Below the pieces are notes generated by a model that was not told where the DNA came from, searched no databases, and saw only the letters and a list, made by a program, of their open reading frames with translations. Shown here piece by piece: positions 19,557 through 33,064 of a stretch of DNA of 64,000 nt; positions within the stretch are counted from its first letter, which is position 1; the number at the start of each line of letters is the position of its first letter. The DNA lies in contig CM064667.1 of the NCBI GenBank assembly GCA_032717465.1, positions 4,551,783 to 4,615,782 of the forward strand, in the 5' to 3' direction. Made by a program: the position numbers and the translations under genes. This stretch comes from Coenobita brevimanus (Eukaryota > Arthropoda > Malacostraca > Decapoda > Coenobitidae).

Positions 19557-22500
19557 GCAATGGGAGATGGTGTTGGGGTGTATCTAGAGGGTGGGTGTGA
19601 AAGACGTCCTGATCTGGTGGTGGTGTTAGTGAGTGTGGGTGTGGGTGGTGAGGGTGGTTGTGCACGTGGTGGTGGTGAGGGCGTATGGCTGTTAGGGGGG
19701 GAGGCGAGTGGGGATGCGGTGTGGCACGTATAATGAGAATGGTCATGGGGGAGGGGGGGGTGTATAGGTGGTAGGGTGGTGAGTGGTGAGGTCTGAGGAG
19801 GTGGTGGCTTTGGGCGGTGGTGGTGATGTAAGCAGTGGAGGCAGTGTGGTGCGGGAGGTGGTGGGTGGACAGGTGGTAAGGAGGTGAGTTGTGGGTTGTG
19901 AGGAGGTGGCGGTGTCAGGAGGTGGTGGTGTTGTGTTGGGATCGGGTGTGTTGGGGGGTGGGCTGGCCGTTGGTGAGGTGGAGGGTGGGGGTGAGAAGGA
20001 GTAGGAGTAGGAGTGTGGGGGGTACTTCTCGGAAGGGTCAGTATGGACAGGTGTGTGGGAAGAGGTGCGGGGCGGGCGGGTGCGGGGGTGGTCATTGTTG
20101 GGTGGGTGGAAGGGTCGCACGTGTCGATTTCGGTATGTGCGGTGTTGTCCTTGTTGGTCGATGATGACTTGGTAGGGGTTGGGGACTTGAATAATTTTGA
20201 AGGGGCCATTGAATCGGGGGGAGGTCTTGGAGGGGGCGGGCAGGTGTGCAACGACTACAGACTGACCCGGTTTGTATGGGTTGGAGTGATTCATGTCAGG
20301 CGCCAGGTCTTGTTGAGCGTGTAGGTGGTGGAGGCGGCATTTGAGGTGGTGGAGAGGGTCGGTAGTGGAGGGCCGGGTGGGTGGATGGAGGTGGTGGCGG
20401 AGTGGTAGGAGGAGTGGGTTTTCATCGAAAACTCGTTCATGTGGTGTGGTCCCGTCTTCTCGTGGGCATGTATTTAAGCCCCATTGGATAATCTTGACGA
20501 GGGCAGGCCAATCATCGTTCCCTGTTTGCATAATGCGTGTTGCGGACCTGGTTCATGAGGGAGCGATGGCTCCTCTCACAGATGCTGTTACCTTGGGGCC
20601 AGTAGGGGGATGATTGAGAGATATGGTATCCAAATATATTCGCCAGTTCTTCCCAGACGTTGCCAGTAAATTCTGGGGCATTATCCGAGTGCAGTGCTTG
20701 GGAAATACTGAAATAGGGGAAGACATGGCGGGTGAGGGCGTCGGCGACTGATACTGCACTGTGATCCTTGGTGGGGCATGCGATGATAAACTTTGAATAC
20801 TCATCCACGAATGTGATAATGTATTTGTACCCTGCTTTGGGTGTGAGGGGGCCGACGACGTCTAGGGAAAGTAACTGCCAGGGTTTCTGCGCTGTTAATT
20901 TTCCTGAAGGGCCGGGTGTGCGAGTGATGTCCTTTCCTAAAGCACAGGCGCGGCAGGATTGTATGATGTTCTTGGCAATGGTAGATGGGTTAGGTGTCCA
21001 GTACATGTCACTAAAGACTTGTAGGAGTTTCTTATTAGTGCCCAGGTGGATGCCATTGTTGGCGTGGAGGTGTAGCATATTGTCGTGGGCGGTTGTAGGG
21101 CTTAGCATGATATGTCCGTTGGGATCGAACAGGTGCTCGCCGTGTGGGTGGAGTTTGGCGAATGTGTTCGGCCGGATCCAGGTAGGGCGTTGTTTGTTGT
21201 GCCACATTTGGATTAGGTCTGGCTCTGTTGAAATTGCATTGATTGGTAGACGGGACAGGGCGTCGGCGTTTGTGTGGAGTTTGCCCGGTCGGTATGAGAT
21301 CTCAAAATCGTACTCCTTGAGTGTTTCTCGCCATCGTATGAGTTGCGCGTTGGTGGTGTTTGACTGACGTAACCACTGTAGGGATTGGTGGTCCGTAATG
21401 ACTATCACATGGGTGCCTGAGATGTAGGAACGGAAGTAATCGAGGGACCAGATGATTCCCAGGCACTCTCGCTTGGTGGTCGCGTAATTTCGTTCTGCAG
21501 GGTTTAAGGTGCGGCTGGCACAGGCGATGATATGCTCGCGGCCGTTTTGCACTTGGGCAAGGACAGCCCCTATGGCAATGAGCGAGACGTCGGTATACAG
21601 ACGGAATGGGAGGTTGTAATCTGGGAAAGTGATGATGGGGGCAGAGGTTAGCTTGGACTTGAGAGTGGTGAATGCAGTTTTCCTTGGTTCGGTCCATATG
21701 AATGGTTCGCCTTTTTTTGTTAGGTCATGTAGGGGTTTGGCGATGTCTGCAAATCCTTTGACGAACCGCCTGTAGTATGAAGTTAGGCCTAGGAAGGCTC
21801 TAATTTCGTGTACGTCGCGAGGTAGGGGAATGTCGGCGATCGCACTTAGTTTTTCTGGGTCAGGGGAGATGCCTTCAGCATTAATTAGGTGTCCAAGGAA
21901 AGAGACTGATCTCTCGGCCAAGACGCACTTTGTTGGTTTAAGTTTGAGCCCTGCCTGGCGGATGCGTTGGAAAACTTGTTTGAGGCGATGGAGGTGGTCG
22001 GGCCAGGTGTGACAGAAAACGATGACGTCGTCTAGGTACGCCAAACAAGTCTCCCAGGTTAGTCCGCTGAGAACTGACTCCATCAGGCGGGAGAATGTGG
22101 CAGGGGCGTTGCAGAGTCCAAAGGGAAGAACGTTGAATTCGTAATGCTTGAGAAGACGGTCTTGTACTTGTCGTCTGGGTGGACAGGGACTTGCCAATAG
22201 CCTGATTGCAGGTCTAGGGTAGAGAACCAAGTCGACCCGTGTAGGGAGTCAAGCGAGTCATCAATCCTGGGTAGGGGCGTAGCGTCTTTGATAGTAACGT
22301 CGTTCACTCTGCGGTAATCGACGCAAAAGCGCATGGTCCCGTCTTTCTTTCGCACGAGTACAACAGGTGAGGACCACGGGCTAGTGGAGTTGGAGATAAC
22401 GCCGGCATCAAGCATATCCTGGACCTGCCGGTCTTCTTCTGCCCGTTGTTTCGGATTTTTTCGTCGTGATGGTTGGCGAATTGGAGGTCCAGTTGTGTGT

Positions 22501-23514
22501 ATCTCGTGGCTGAGATAAGTAGTGTGGCCAAGGTCTGTTGGGCCGGAGGAGAATAGGTCCTGAAAGTCCAGGAGGAGTTGTCGGAGGCTGTTGGTTTGGG
22601 AAGGGGATAGATGTGATGGTAAGTCGGGGAGAGTGGGATGATCGGGGGGTGGTGATTGGCATGGTTCGGGTTCTTCCGTGTCGCCAATGATGAGCCCTCG
22701 TGGTAGGGTTAGTGGTGTTGTGGCGAGGTTTGCAATACGGATTTCATTGGCGTGTGGGGGAAGGAAGGTGGGTGACACTAAACAGGAGGAGAGTGGTCCA
22801 GTGGGTATGGATGGTGAAAAAAGAACGGAGGTACCTGAAGGTCTGTTAAGTTTTACCCAAGCTTCGTGGTGGGGTGGAATGGTGATTGAGGAAGCGATAG
22901 TGGCAGGAAAAGATGGGGAGGGGTCCAGAAGATGTGTAGTGGGGGTGGTGATGGAGGGGGATGAAGTGAGGCGTTGAGTGAGGTTGGGTTGGGGTCATAT
23001 GTACAGGTGGGTTGGGACAGGTGAGTGTCCGGGGAGTGTGTGTGTCTGAGTGGTATGGGGAAGGTGGTGGTATTCTTCTTTTTTTTCTTCCAGATTTTTT
23101 TTTCTTGTTAATTGATGCACGGTTGGGGCGGGCTGGACTGAAGTGGAGGCGGCACTGATGACAGTCAATGGTCGAGTGGAGTTTTTGGAGGAGGTCCAGC
23201 CCAAGATATCCATCATATTGATTACAGGTGGAATCGAATATGATGAATGGGTGGTTGGTGGATACTCGTTGGTGAGTGTTGGTTTGAAGGGCCCATGTTT
23301 CCCCACGGATGGGTAGGGGGCCATCCCTCGCATCGATGAGGTTGGCTGAAGTGGGGAGAAGGGGGCCGAAGGCAGAGGTGTGGCGGGAGTAGAAGTGGGA
23401 GTAGAGGCACGACCTTACTGCTCCCGTATCTACCAGTAATCGTGCCTTGACCCTGTTCATCCAAATCTTGTTGTAGACTGGGGGTCTGTAGCTGTGTGAG
23501 GTGGCCCCCGCCAC
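19557..23514 (-). pseudogene. pol of - strand gypsy element, unit 1 (PR, RT, RH, IN)
   Basis: Pieces in order on the - strand are protease (23514-22846, VDTGAVRSC), PR-RT linker and N-terminal RT (22778-22083), RT-RNase H-integrase (22230-20512), and integrase C-terminus plus Pro/His-rich tail (20531-19557). This is the best-preserved copy. It keeps the RT catalytic Asp in LDLQSGYW (22212-22214), YLDD, the integrase LSLDVVGPL, LHSDNAPEF and CERSHRSL, and lacks the stop found in unit 0 before YLDD. It still has the frameshifts shared by all units in the PR-RT linker, mid-RT and at 20512-20531, so it cannot make a full pol. Confidence 0.88.
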
Positions 23515-23537
23515 TGTGGGAAGGTGCGGGGGCGGCC

Positions 23538-24421
23538 CTAAAAATCCATCTGCTGAGGTTGGGTGTGGTCGTCGTGTTCCTCGTCGTCCGGTCCTGGGTA
23601 GAGTAGTGGCGTCGCGTCGTCTTCCGGGGCATCATCGTCTGAGGAGGAGACTTTCTTGTGCCCCTGGTGAAAGTTTCTGCGCCTGCTTGCCTTGAGCTGC
23701 TCTCTTATGTCATGCAGGGGGCAGGTGCGACTGCAGGCTGTGAACTCCCAAGGATTAATGGTAATCAGGTTGCCTTGTTTCTTGGGGTTGGGGCGTTTGT
23801 TCTGCGGGTAAGCCCTGGGCACAGTAGGAGGCGTCTCTGTAGGTGGCTGGTGAGGCGGTGGCTTAGATTTTGGTGGAGGGTTGTGGTTTGTCGGGAATCT
23901 TGTCACCGCGTGAAGAGGTTGTGGTTTGGGACGGTCGGCAAGGAGATGTCTGACGAGTTGCAGGTCCTGGTCCATGTCCCCTGAGGGATCATAGATCGAG
24001 AAGTGCTCCCTGACTGTGCTAGGGAGAATCCTCAGCAGGGCATTAAATGTGTGTATATCTCGGGCATTTGTAGTTGCCTCGGGATACCAGCGCTGACGAG
24101 GCGCCGAGCCTGGACGAATGTGTCGTCTAGGTTACCGTCGTAGGTGAGGGCATCGAGTTGAGAGAGAGCGACAACTCTGCCTATGGACGGCATGAAAGCC
24201 TGTCTCACAATTTGTGAGAATTGGTCCCATGTCAGTTCTGGGAAGAATTTTGGTGTGACACTGGCAATTATTTTACCCAGGTTAGGCAATGTGACTGCAA
24301 TCTTTTCTTTGTCCGAGTCGAACCCTATGTCTAGGAGGGGTTTGACCATATCTAAATACACTTCAATGTCACATTGTTCCGGGTTGAATCTCGGCAATTG
24401 AATGTGCGGTTTGGCTGCCAT
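23538..24421 (-). pseudogene. gag of - strand gypsy element, unit 1
   Basis: ATG at 24421 (MAAKPHIQLPRF). The same frameshift as in unit 0 splits it into 24421-24032 and 23975-23538. It ends GAT TTT TAG with the same T-run and hairpin towards the protease frame. Units 1-3 share KPHIQLPRFNPEQ, where unit 0 has KPQIRLRRFNSEQ. Confidence 0.85.
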
Positions 24422-24488
24422 TGTACAAGTTTCCTTTTATCGTTCCTCCGTGCTTTTACTCGGATCCAGAACCACCGCTTGCCACCAG

Positions 24489-26859
24489 TGTTATGCTGGT
24501 GTTTTTAAGGCGACTTCTCGTCCTAAAAACACTAACGACTGAAGCGGGGTCCTCTTTCCGGACTGGAAGCAAAGCACCCACAAAGGAACAGGACATAAAA
24601 ACCAGGCAGTACACCTTAACTCATCTACTGCCTTAATTCTAACCGTTACAATAAAACACAGAGTGATATTTGAGATACAGGGGACTGGGACACAGAGTTA
24701 GCCTTCAGCACCACAAGATACAGTCACGCTTGGTACACAATACAATGCACATACAGGGATGTCTTGAATTATATATGTTATTGTCCGTATGTCACTTTTA
24801 GGCAGGATATACACTGAGTCAACAACAAAGAGAATAAACAAGATTGGAAGTCCGTAAGGGAAATACTACTGTAAATAAGACAGGGTGCGGATCGTGACAC
24901 TTGACACAGTCACTTAGTCGCGGCGACACTTACACACAGGCTTTTAATCTGCCCACGCATCCTAGTCTCTATTCATTCACAGAAGGTTCTTTTATTGAGG
25001 GGACTCATATAATTACTCTAAGGTTCATTCTCTGTCCTGCCGGACACTGAGTTCTTTTGGACTATTGGTAACTGTTACTGTTTTCACACTGGTCTTCACT
25101 CTGTCACTGTTCACTGTTATTTCCCCTGGTTTGTTCCCGGCACAAGGGGCGTCACTATTTACCTGTATCTCCTGGGTAATGTTCACTCCATGACAGGGGC
25201 GTGAGGGGAGAACCCTAGGGGGACCCGGCCTGCAGAGGGCAAGGGATTACCCGCAGGGGAGTCACTGCCTGGGTCACAGTCGTCGGTGAGATGCAGGGAG
25301 GCTCTTCTGTCTGGGGACCTCGACCTGAGAGGTGGCCCTCGAGTCGGAGCCTCGTCGGTGGGGTACAGGGAGGCCCTCCTGTCTAGGGGCCTCGACCTGA
25401 GAGGTGGCCCTCGGGATTGGGGCCGAACAGCTGGAGTAGTCGGGCCAGTCGTCTCTGGCTCCGCAGGGTGAGGGAGCCTGGGTCGCCTTCGTCGGGAGCC
25501 GGTGGGTCTGGCCTGGGGTTCCTGGGACTGCAGGCGCCTATGGGGAGAGGCGCTGACAGGGCTGGGCTGCGGCAACTTCTCCGTCGGGACTCGGGCAGGA
25601 ACAAGGATCTCCCAGGCGTAGGAGGTAGGTCCGATATCGGGCCTTGCCACCACTCTAGTGACACCTCCGGGGCTATTTTCCCAGGTGGTGACGAAGGGCT
25701 CCCACAGGGGGAAGAGGCTGGAGAAGGACTCACGTAGCCCGTGTCCTCTCCGGTACGTCCTGAGGCCAGAGCCTTGGGTCGCCTTACCCTGGTACGTACT
25801 TTGGCTGTGGCCGTGAGCCTACCCGTCATATGAGAAGCAACTGAAGGGCGTACAGGGCCGCTCCTTCCCCGCCACATATAGGGACCGTCGGCGTGGTGTT
25901 GCTCCCGTAGTATGGGAAAAGCAGGAGTAGGGGGCACAGAGGCCACACTCTCTCCAGTACGTACTGAGGCTATCTTCAGAGGCTTCTCTACCCTGGCACG
26001 TGCCTCAGCTGGAGCCGGACGCCTACCCGCTGTAACTTGCAATACTTTTGTGATAGAAACTCCGTGTACAAAAAGCTAGATAAGGAGTTTATTACAAGCT
26101 CACAGTAAAACAGTCTACCCGTGTCGGCTGTCTGCTAAGAACTGATGCAATAACGCCGTCTTCAGGCGTGGGAGAGCATACTGACCTAGCATATTTAGTG
26201 GGGGCATGTATGCATTGAGGGGGAACATATATACATCGGGGGTAGACATATTGTGGAGGGGGTACACTACTCCCCCGGGTAGCTGAGATGGTGTCTCCTG
26301 ACACCAGGAGTTAATGGTGGGGAACATATATACATCGGGGGTAGACATATTGTGGAGGTGTACCCCCTCCACAATATGTCTACCCCCGATGTATATATAT
26401 TGTGGAGGGGGTACACCGCTTTACAAGGAGCAACTGAAGGGCGTACAGGGACGCTCCTTCCCCGCCATGTATAGGGACCGTCGGCGCGGTGGTGCTCCCG
26501 TTGTAGGGAAAAGCTGCACGTACGATAGCAGGGGCTCTTTTACCCTGGTACGTACTTTGGCAGTAGCCGGGAGCTGATCTTCCCGACGAGAAGCAACTGA
26601 CGGGGGAACAGGGCCGCTCCTTCCCTGCCACGTATAGGGACCGTCGGCGCGGTGTTGCCCCCGTAGGAGAGAACAGCAGGAGAGGGATGCACAGGGGCAA
26701 CTCTCTCTCCGGGGTGTACTAAGGCCGGAGCCTTGGGTCTCTCTACCCTGGTGCACTCTCTTACGCTGTAGCTTTGAGCCTCCGGCCCTTGGGCCTCATG
26801 CCCTAGAGGGTGTAACAATAGCCGTCAATACGGTGTTACCTGGGACTGAATCTAGTTCA
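24489..26859 (-). repeat. Long LTR of - strand gypsy element, between units 1 and 2
   Basis: Same boundaries and content as in unit 0 (TGTTATGCTGG start; alternative end GTAACA at 26817). It includes the ~190-bp repeats and the hairpin. Confidence 0.82.
26324..26400. repeat. 35-bp hairpin in long LTR, unit 1
   Basis: Arms 26324-26358 and 26366-26400, with one mismatch near the base of the stem (A for G in the right arm); same 7-base loop. Confidence 0.88.
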
Positions 26860-27356
26860 GTCCCACCCCTATTCTGACGATGGTTGTCCCGCCCGCAAGG
26901 TAGTTGCCTTTCCCCGGTCACCTGGTGTTGGGGCAGTTGCGGGGAACAGGGGCTAAGGACAGTAGTGTCCTGGTGACCCATTTGACCGGGGTCACTAACC
27001 CCACTGTTGTGTCCTATTGGGGTGGTGGTGTGGTAGCGGCCCGGTGGAGGGGTGGAGGGTGGCGAGGTGGGAGGTCCGGCGTCGGGCATTTTACCACCCT
27101 CCATGGTGTAAAAGTCACGACCCCATGACTGGAGGTGGTATGTGGTGGAGGTGGATGTCTGGTGGGCCGGGGTGAGGTGTTGTAGGAGGCTGACCCAGTG
27201 GTTGGTGAAGGTGTTAGGCTCCTGGTGGGGGCTGAGGGTGAGCCAGAGGGAGGATGGGTGGTCGGTCCGGCGTAGGAGGCAGAGGAGGTGGGGGGTCCCT
27301 CTGATTCTGGCATGTAGGCGGTCATGGGGTAGCCAGTGTACTCTCATCACTTTCAT
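26796..27356 (-). CDS. ORF3 of - strand gypsy element, unit 1 to 2 junction
   Basis: 186 codons, identical in translation to the unit 0 copy. The intervening low-complexity flank (27357-27566) leads to the next Gmr1-like 5' LTR. Confidence 0.55.
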   Translation of the reverse strand: MKVMRVHWLPHDRLHARIRGTPHLLCLLRRTDHPSSLWLTLSPHQEPNTFTNHWVSLLQHLTPAHQTSTSTTYHLQSWGRDFYTMEGGKMPDAGPPTSPPSTPPPGRYHTTTPIGHNSGVSDPGQMGHQDTTVLSPCSPQLPQHQVTGERQLPCGRDNHRQNRGGTELDSVPGNTVLTAIVTPSRA

Positions 27357-27570
27357 CTCGGGGAATGGTGCCTGATGAGGAGATGAAAGCTGAATGCTGG
27401 AGAGTGACGGGAGATTGGTGGTTTTATGGGGGATGGGTCGGTGGGAGGAGCGTTTTACCTTGGAGAATTGGGACTTGGGAGGATTCCATCGTGCTTGGTG
27501 GAGGGGAAGGGTTATGGAGGAGGTGTCTGGGGTAGGGGGGGTTCATGGTGGTGGGTGGTGGGATGGGCGT

Positions 27571-28356
27571 TGTTACATAGCCTATGATTTCATCATCCTT
27601 TGTGTAATTTTAACGCACAGTATGCTGCATGTTTGATCACGAGCGTGTTCTGCCTCAGTCCCCCCCTTCTACCGTTATAGTAGAGTAAGTTGTCGTTTCT
27701 GTTGTTCAGAGCGGGATTGTCAACTCTTTGTCCCCATGGCTTCATTTGCGCGTCCTTCTTACAAGTTGTATCAAGCTCTGCTGGCCCCTATATAATGAGC
27801 TCAGTCTCTGCTTCATTGCCACTTAGATCTGCTCCTCATTTTGTTCACATCTCTGTCCTCCCCTGTACAGTTATTATTGAGTGCTCAGGAAGTCTCCAAC
27901 CATCTAGCAGCTGTGTAATTTGAGTATAACTGTTATTGCATTTTTTCTTGTACTGTATAGCATAAGTTTAATTTGTAGGCCTAGTGAAGTTTTTGTAATT
28001 CATGTAAGGTTTTTGTTGTCAGCAATTATTAATAATAGTTTGTATCTGTAATAATTTATCTTGCATTAACTGAGCATTACCCAGTGTATTTTCATTTTAT
28101 CAGGGCTGACTTAGATAAATTTACTCTTGCTAATTTCGTGTTAATAGAGGCTATTGCAGTTAACCATATATTTAACCTGTTTTTTGCCATTACATTATCC
28201 TTAGGAGTCCTGAATGTTTTGTTGTTAGTTTGAGCATTAAACTTTAACTTGTAATTTTACCTAACTCTTTTATTTTGAACCTGGAACTTTACCGGACAAT
28301 AGTGACTCTTAGTATTCTCACTTAAAGTGTACGTTATCTTTCTCTGTTCCGTAACA
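27571..28356 (+). repeat. 5' LTR of Gmr1-like element, unit 2
   Basis: 786 bp, 5'-type diagnostic bases, preceded by GCGT (27567-27570). The primer site follows at 28363. Confidence 0.93.
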
Positions 28357-28423
28357 TAAATTTGGCGACCTCCTATCAGGATATTCAGGATATTGCTTGA
28401 TATTTTGTGACTGTGATTTATTC

Positions 28424-31400
28424 ATGATGTCTACTATTACTACACTTGATGAAGCCAAAGATTTTTTGTCAAATGTGCAAACAGTGTGTGATGTAGAAAA
28501 CAGAACAAAGAATGAACTTAAGCTTGTTGCTCAACAATTGGGTATTGCTGTTCGCTCTCATCATTCTAAAGATCAAATTGTTGACATGATCAATGAAAGC
28601 TTGTTTAATGTAACTCCTCCAAATGAGCAAACGCAGATTGAATTAGCTAAGTTACAGCTACCCCTGCAGGAGGCTCGTGTGAAGGAAGCTGAATTTCAAG
28701 CACGTGCTAAGGAGGCTGATGTTAAAGAGGCTGAGTTTCACGCACAAGTTGAACTTGCTAGGATTCAGGCAGACCATGAGTATCGCATGAAACAAGGTGG
28801 AACTGGATCATCTAGCTCTGATGATTTTGATGTGGCTAAAAATGTTAAACTTGTCCCTCCTTTTAATGAATCTGATTTATCAAAGTATTTTCAGTTGTTT
28901 GAGAGGGTAGCTACAGGTTTTAATTGGCCCAAAAAGTATTTGCCAGTACTCCTTCAAACTGTTCTCACCGGTAAAGCTCAAGTAACTTATGCATCTTTGC
29001 CTCAGGATCAATCTGATAATTATGATGTAGTTAAGAGCTTGATTCTTAAGGCCTATGAGCTTGTTCCTGAAGCTTATAGAGTAAAATTTAGGACAACTTA
29101 CAAGCAAGATAAGCAATCCCATGTTGAGTATGCAAAAATCAAAGAAGATCTGTTAGAGCAGTGGTTAAATTCTAAGAATGTGGATTCTGATTTTGGTAAA
29201 TTTAAGCAGATGATTTTGCTGGAGGACTTCAAGAGGTGTATTTATAAAGATGTAAGCCTATATCTTGATGAGAAAAGAATAGATAATTTGTCTGATGCTG
29301 CAATTTTAGCTGATGAATATGTTCTCACTCACAAGAGATATTCTAAAGAAAAAGGGAAAGCTGAGAGTAAGTACGTTGCCTCTACTCAGAGTACAGGTAA
29401 GAAGAAAGAGAATAAAGATGATGTTTCTCAGGAAGTAAATACCAGCTTCACCTCTAGATTTCAGAAAAGTAAATGTACTTATTGTAGTAAGCTTGGTCAT
29501 ACTACAGAGAAATGTTTCAGGAGACAGCGTGATGTGAACAAAAAGGAGTCTTTAAATATTCAGTCAATTGGTCTAGTGTCCACCCTTGAGAGTCCCCAGA
29601 ATTCTTTAACTGAGTTAACTGAACCTGCTTTGAGGGGTAACTTAAATTCTCATGATGGAGCTCCTCTTTTGAGCAGTAACGTGGGTGACACTCTCAAGAG
29701 TTCATGTGCTAATTTCCTGTCTGATGGTTTTGTCAGTCCTCTGGACAGTAATGACAGGAAATCAGTTAAAATATATCGTGATACAGGTGCCTGCCAATCC
29801 CTTATGCTGACCAGTGTTCTAGGCTCTAATGTTAATTCCTCTGATGAAACTGTAATCTTACAAGGTGTAGGGAATAATTACTTCTCTGTCCCTCTGTGCA
29901 GAGTGAATTTAGAGTCTGGTTTTGCTAATGGTTCCGTTATGGTTGGGTTGGTTGAGACACTCCCAATGTCAGGTGTAACTTTCTTACTTGGAAATGATAT
30001 TGGTGGAAGTCAAGTGTGTCCAGCTCCTCAGTTGTCTAGTGAGCCAGTGGCCGCGACCCAGGATTGTTATGTCCCTGATGTGTTCCCTGCATGTGCTGTC
30101 ACTAGGGCTAAGTCTAAAGTTACTGGTGATTTAGAGGATAATGATGATGATGATGTTATCCTAGCTGACACTTTTCTTGCTAATTTGGACCACTCACCAA
30201 ATGAGGCAGTACCCCGTAGTGTTGATAATTTGTCTCGTCAAGAGTTGGTTGAGTTGCAGGTTGCTGACCCTGAGTTGAAAGGTCTAGCTAACTCTGCTTA
30301 CAGTGAAGAAGAGTCAGCCGGTGCTTCTACTTGTTATTATGTAAAGTCAGGAGTACTTATGAGGAAATGGAGACCCCCAACAGCATCAGCCGACTGTGAA
30401 TGGGAGGTTGTACATCAAGTTGTCATCCCTCGTGTTTGTAGGCAGGATATCTTTAGAGTGGCTCATGATTCCAGTTTGGCAGGACACCTTGGAGTGAGGA
30501 AGACTGTGGCACGCATTTTGAAACACTTCTACTGGCCAGGTATCTTCAGGGATGTTTCCTGGTATTGTAAGTCTTGTCACACCTGTCAAGTTGTGGGGAA
30601 GTGTAATCAGGCCGAAAAGGTTGCACCTCTAGTTCCCATTCCTCCTTTTGAGGCGCCTTTCACCCGTGTGTTGGTGGATATTGTGGGCCCTCTTCCTAAG
30701 ACTTCTTCAGGATTTTCTTATGTGTTGACCCTGATTGATATGGCTACTCGTTATCCTGAAGCCATTCCACTTAGAAATATCTCAGCAAAGAACGTGGTTA
30801 AGGAAATGCTAGGGTTCTTCACAAAGTTTGGTCTGCCCAAGGAGGTACAGTCAGACCGGGAAGTAATTTCATGTCGAATGTTTTCAAGCAGTCTCTGAAA
30901 GAGTTGGGCATCACCCAGATCACGTCTTCAGCTTACCATCCCCAGACCCAAGGAGCGTTGGAGAGATATCATCAAACACTCAAATCGATGCTCAAGAAAT
31001 ACTGTTTGGAACATCAGAAAGACTGGGATAAAGGTCTTCCATTCGTTGTATTTGCTGCAAGAGAATCTCCAAATGAATCACTGGGCTTCTCACCTTTTGA
31101 ACTACTGTTTGGCCATGAAGTAAGAGGACCCCTTAAGCTACTCAAGGAATGCTGGCTGTCGGAGGAAGATGACGTCAACCTGCTGGAGTATGTGATGAAG
31201 TTCAAAGAACGGCTGTCCACTGCTTTACAGTTGGCGAGAGAGAATTTAGGAGCTGCTCAGGAGAAGATGAAGACTTGGTATGATAAGAAGTCCAGGTTAC
31301 GCCACTTTCAGCCAGGAGATCAGGTTTTGATTCTGCTACCAGTTTATAGGCAACCTCTTCAAGCCAAGTTTAGTGGTCCTTATTTCGTGGAGAAGAAACT

Positions 31401-33003
31401 CAGTGATGTCAACTATGTCATCGCCACACCAGATCGTAGAAAGAACAAGCAACTATGTCACATCAACATGCTAAATTTATATCACAGGCGGGACGAAAAT
31501 AATCCAGTCTGCACTGTAGCTGTTCCACCCGAGTCTGCAAGTGAAGCTCTCCCATGCAGTATGAGCCTGAGTGATAGTTTGGGGAAGAATCCTGATATCA
31601 TGAATGATCTCCAGACTAAGCTTTCTCATCTACCTCCCGAGGAAAGGCAGGAGTTTTCGGCATTACTGCAGGAGTACCCGCAAGTGTTCCGTGCCACTCC
31701 AGGAAGAACCACTGTTTTGATGCATGATGTCGATGTTGGAGACGCAAAGCCAATTAAATTGCCTCCTTACCATGTGAACCTGGTGAAAGTTCCTCTCATC
31801 CAGAAGGAGTTTGGCTACCTGTTGGACCACAAGATGATTGAGCCCTGTCAGAGCGAGTGGAGTTCTCCTGTCACTTTAGTCTCTAAGCCAGGTGGGTCAC
31901 AGCGGCTTTGCATCGACTACAGACGTGTTAATCAGATCACCAAAACAGACACTTACCCTCTCCCTCGCGTGGAAGATATCATAGACAAGATCGGAAAGGC
32001 TAGGTACATAAGTAAGTTTGATTTGTTAAAGGGATACTGGCAAGTACCTATGACTGAACGTGCTAGGGAGATCTCATGTTTTGTAACACTAGGAAAGACT
32101 TTTGCATGTTCTGTAATGCCATATGGTATGAAGAATGCACCAGCCACATTTCAGAAGCTCATGAATGTTGTAACAGAGGGTTTGGCAGGGTGTGTTGTTT
32201 ATATTGATGATGTATTAATCTTCAGTGACAACTGGAAAGATCACCTATGCCATGTCAGTAAATTTCTTGAGCGTTTGGTTCAGGCTAACCTTGTAGCTAA
32301 TTTATCAAAGTGTGAGTTTGGTCAAGCTAAAGTTCAGTACCTCGGGTACGTAATTGGTGATGGACATGTTGCAACACCAGCAGCTAAGGTTCAGGTTATA
32401 AGTGATCGTCCCAGACCTAAAAGTAGGAAAGAGCTACAAAGATTTTTGGGAATGGTAGGTTATTACCGGAGATTTGTTCCTAACTTTTCAATTCTTGTAT
32501 CACCACTTACAGACCTACTGAAAAAGGGAGTTAAATTTGTCTGGACCGATAACTGTGAATCCTCTTTCAACAAACTTAAAGCTATTCTATTATGTCAGCC
32601 AGTGCTCGCTACTCCAAATTTTGCTAAGCCTTTTAAGATGGCTGTTGATGCAAGTGATACAGGAGCTGGGGCTGATTTGCTGCAAGAGGATGATCAGGGT
32701 ATTGAACACCCTATATCTTATTACAGTAAGAAGTTCACTCCACCTCAAAAGAACTACTCAACTATTGAGAAAGAGCTTTTGGCCTTGATTTTGGGTTTAC
32801 AGTATTTTTCATTTTATTTGTGTTCTGGTTTTGACCCCATAGTCATTTATACCGATCATAACCCACTGAAATTCCTTAGTAAGTTTAAAGATAAAAATCA
32901 GAGATTGACAAGATGGAGTCTACTTCTTCAGGAGTATTCATTAGACATACAACATGTCAAGGGGAAAGAAAATGTTATTGCAGATTGCTTATCTAGACTT
33001 TAG
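28424..33003 (+). pseudogene. Gmr1-like gag-pol, unit 2 (one frameshift in integrase)
   Basis: ATG at 28424. The frame is open through gag, knuckle, protease, the integrase zinc region and the first two catalytic Asp residues. CAGACCGGGGAAG then became CAGACCGGGAAG (about 30858-30860), a one-G loss in a run. The frame closes at 30898, and the rest of integrase, RT and RNase H continues in another phase to 33003. The lesion lies immediately after the second catalytic Asp of integrase. Shares GKKKENK and VEDIIDKIG with unit 3. Confidence 0.92.
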
Positions 33004-33064
33004 ACAGATTGTTTTAGAGTAATAAGAAATTTCCTTTGTAAATTTCTTTTTCTTTGTGGGGAGG

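Larger units (their letters stand above)
13267..27570. repeat. Composite retroelement unit 1 (complete)
   Basis: A full 14,304-bp period, from the first base of one Gmr1-like 5' LTR to the base before the next. It contains the Gmr1-like element at 13267-19552, the - strand pol and gag at 19557-24421, the long LTR at 24489-26859, and ORF3 up to the next insertion point. It is near-identical to units 0 and 2 but carries private substitutions and indels, so it is not a simple assembly duplication. Confidence 0.95.
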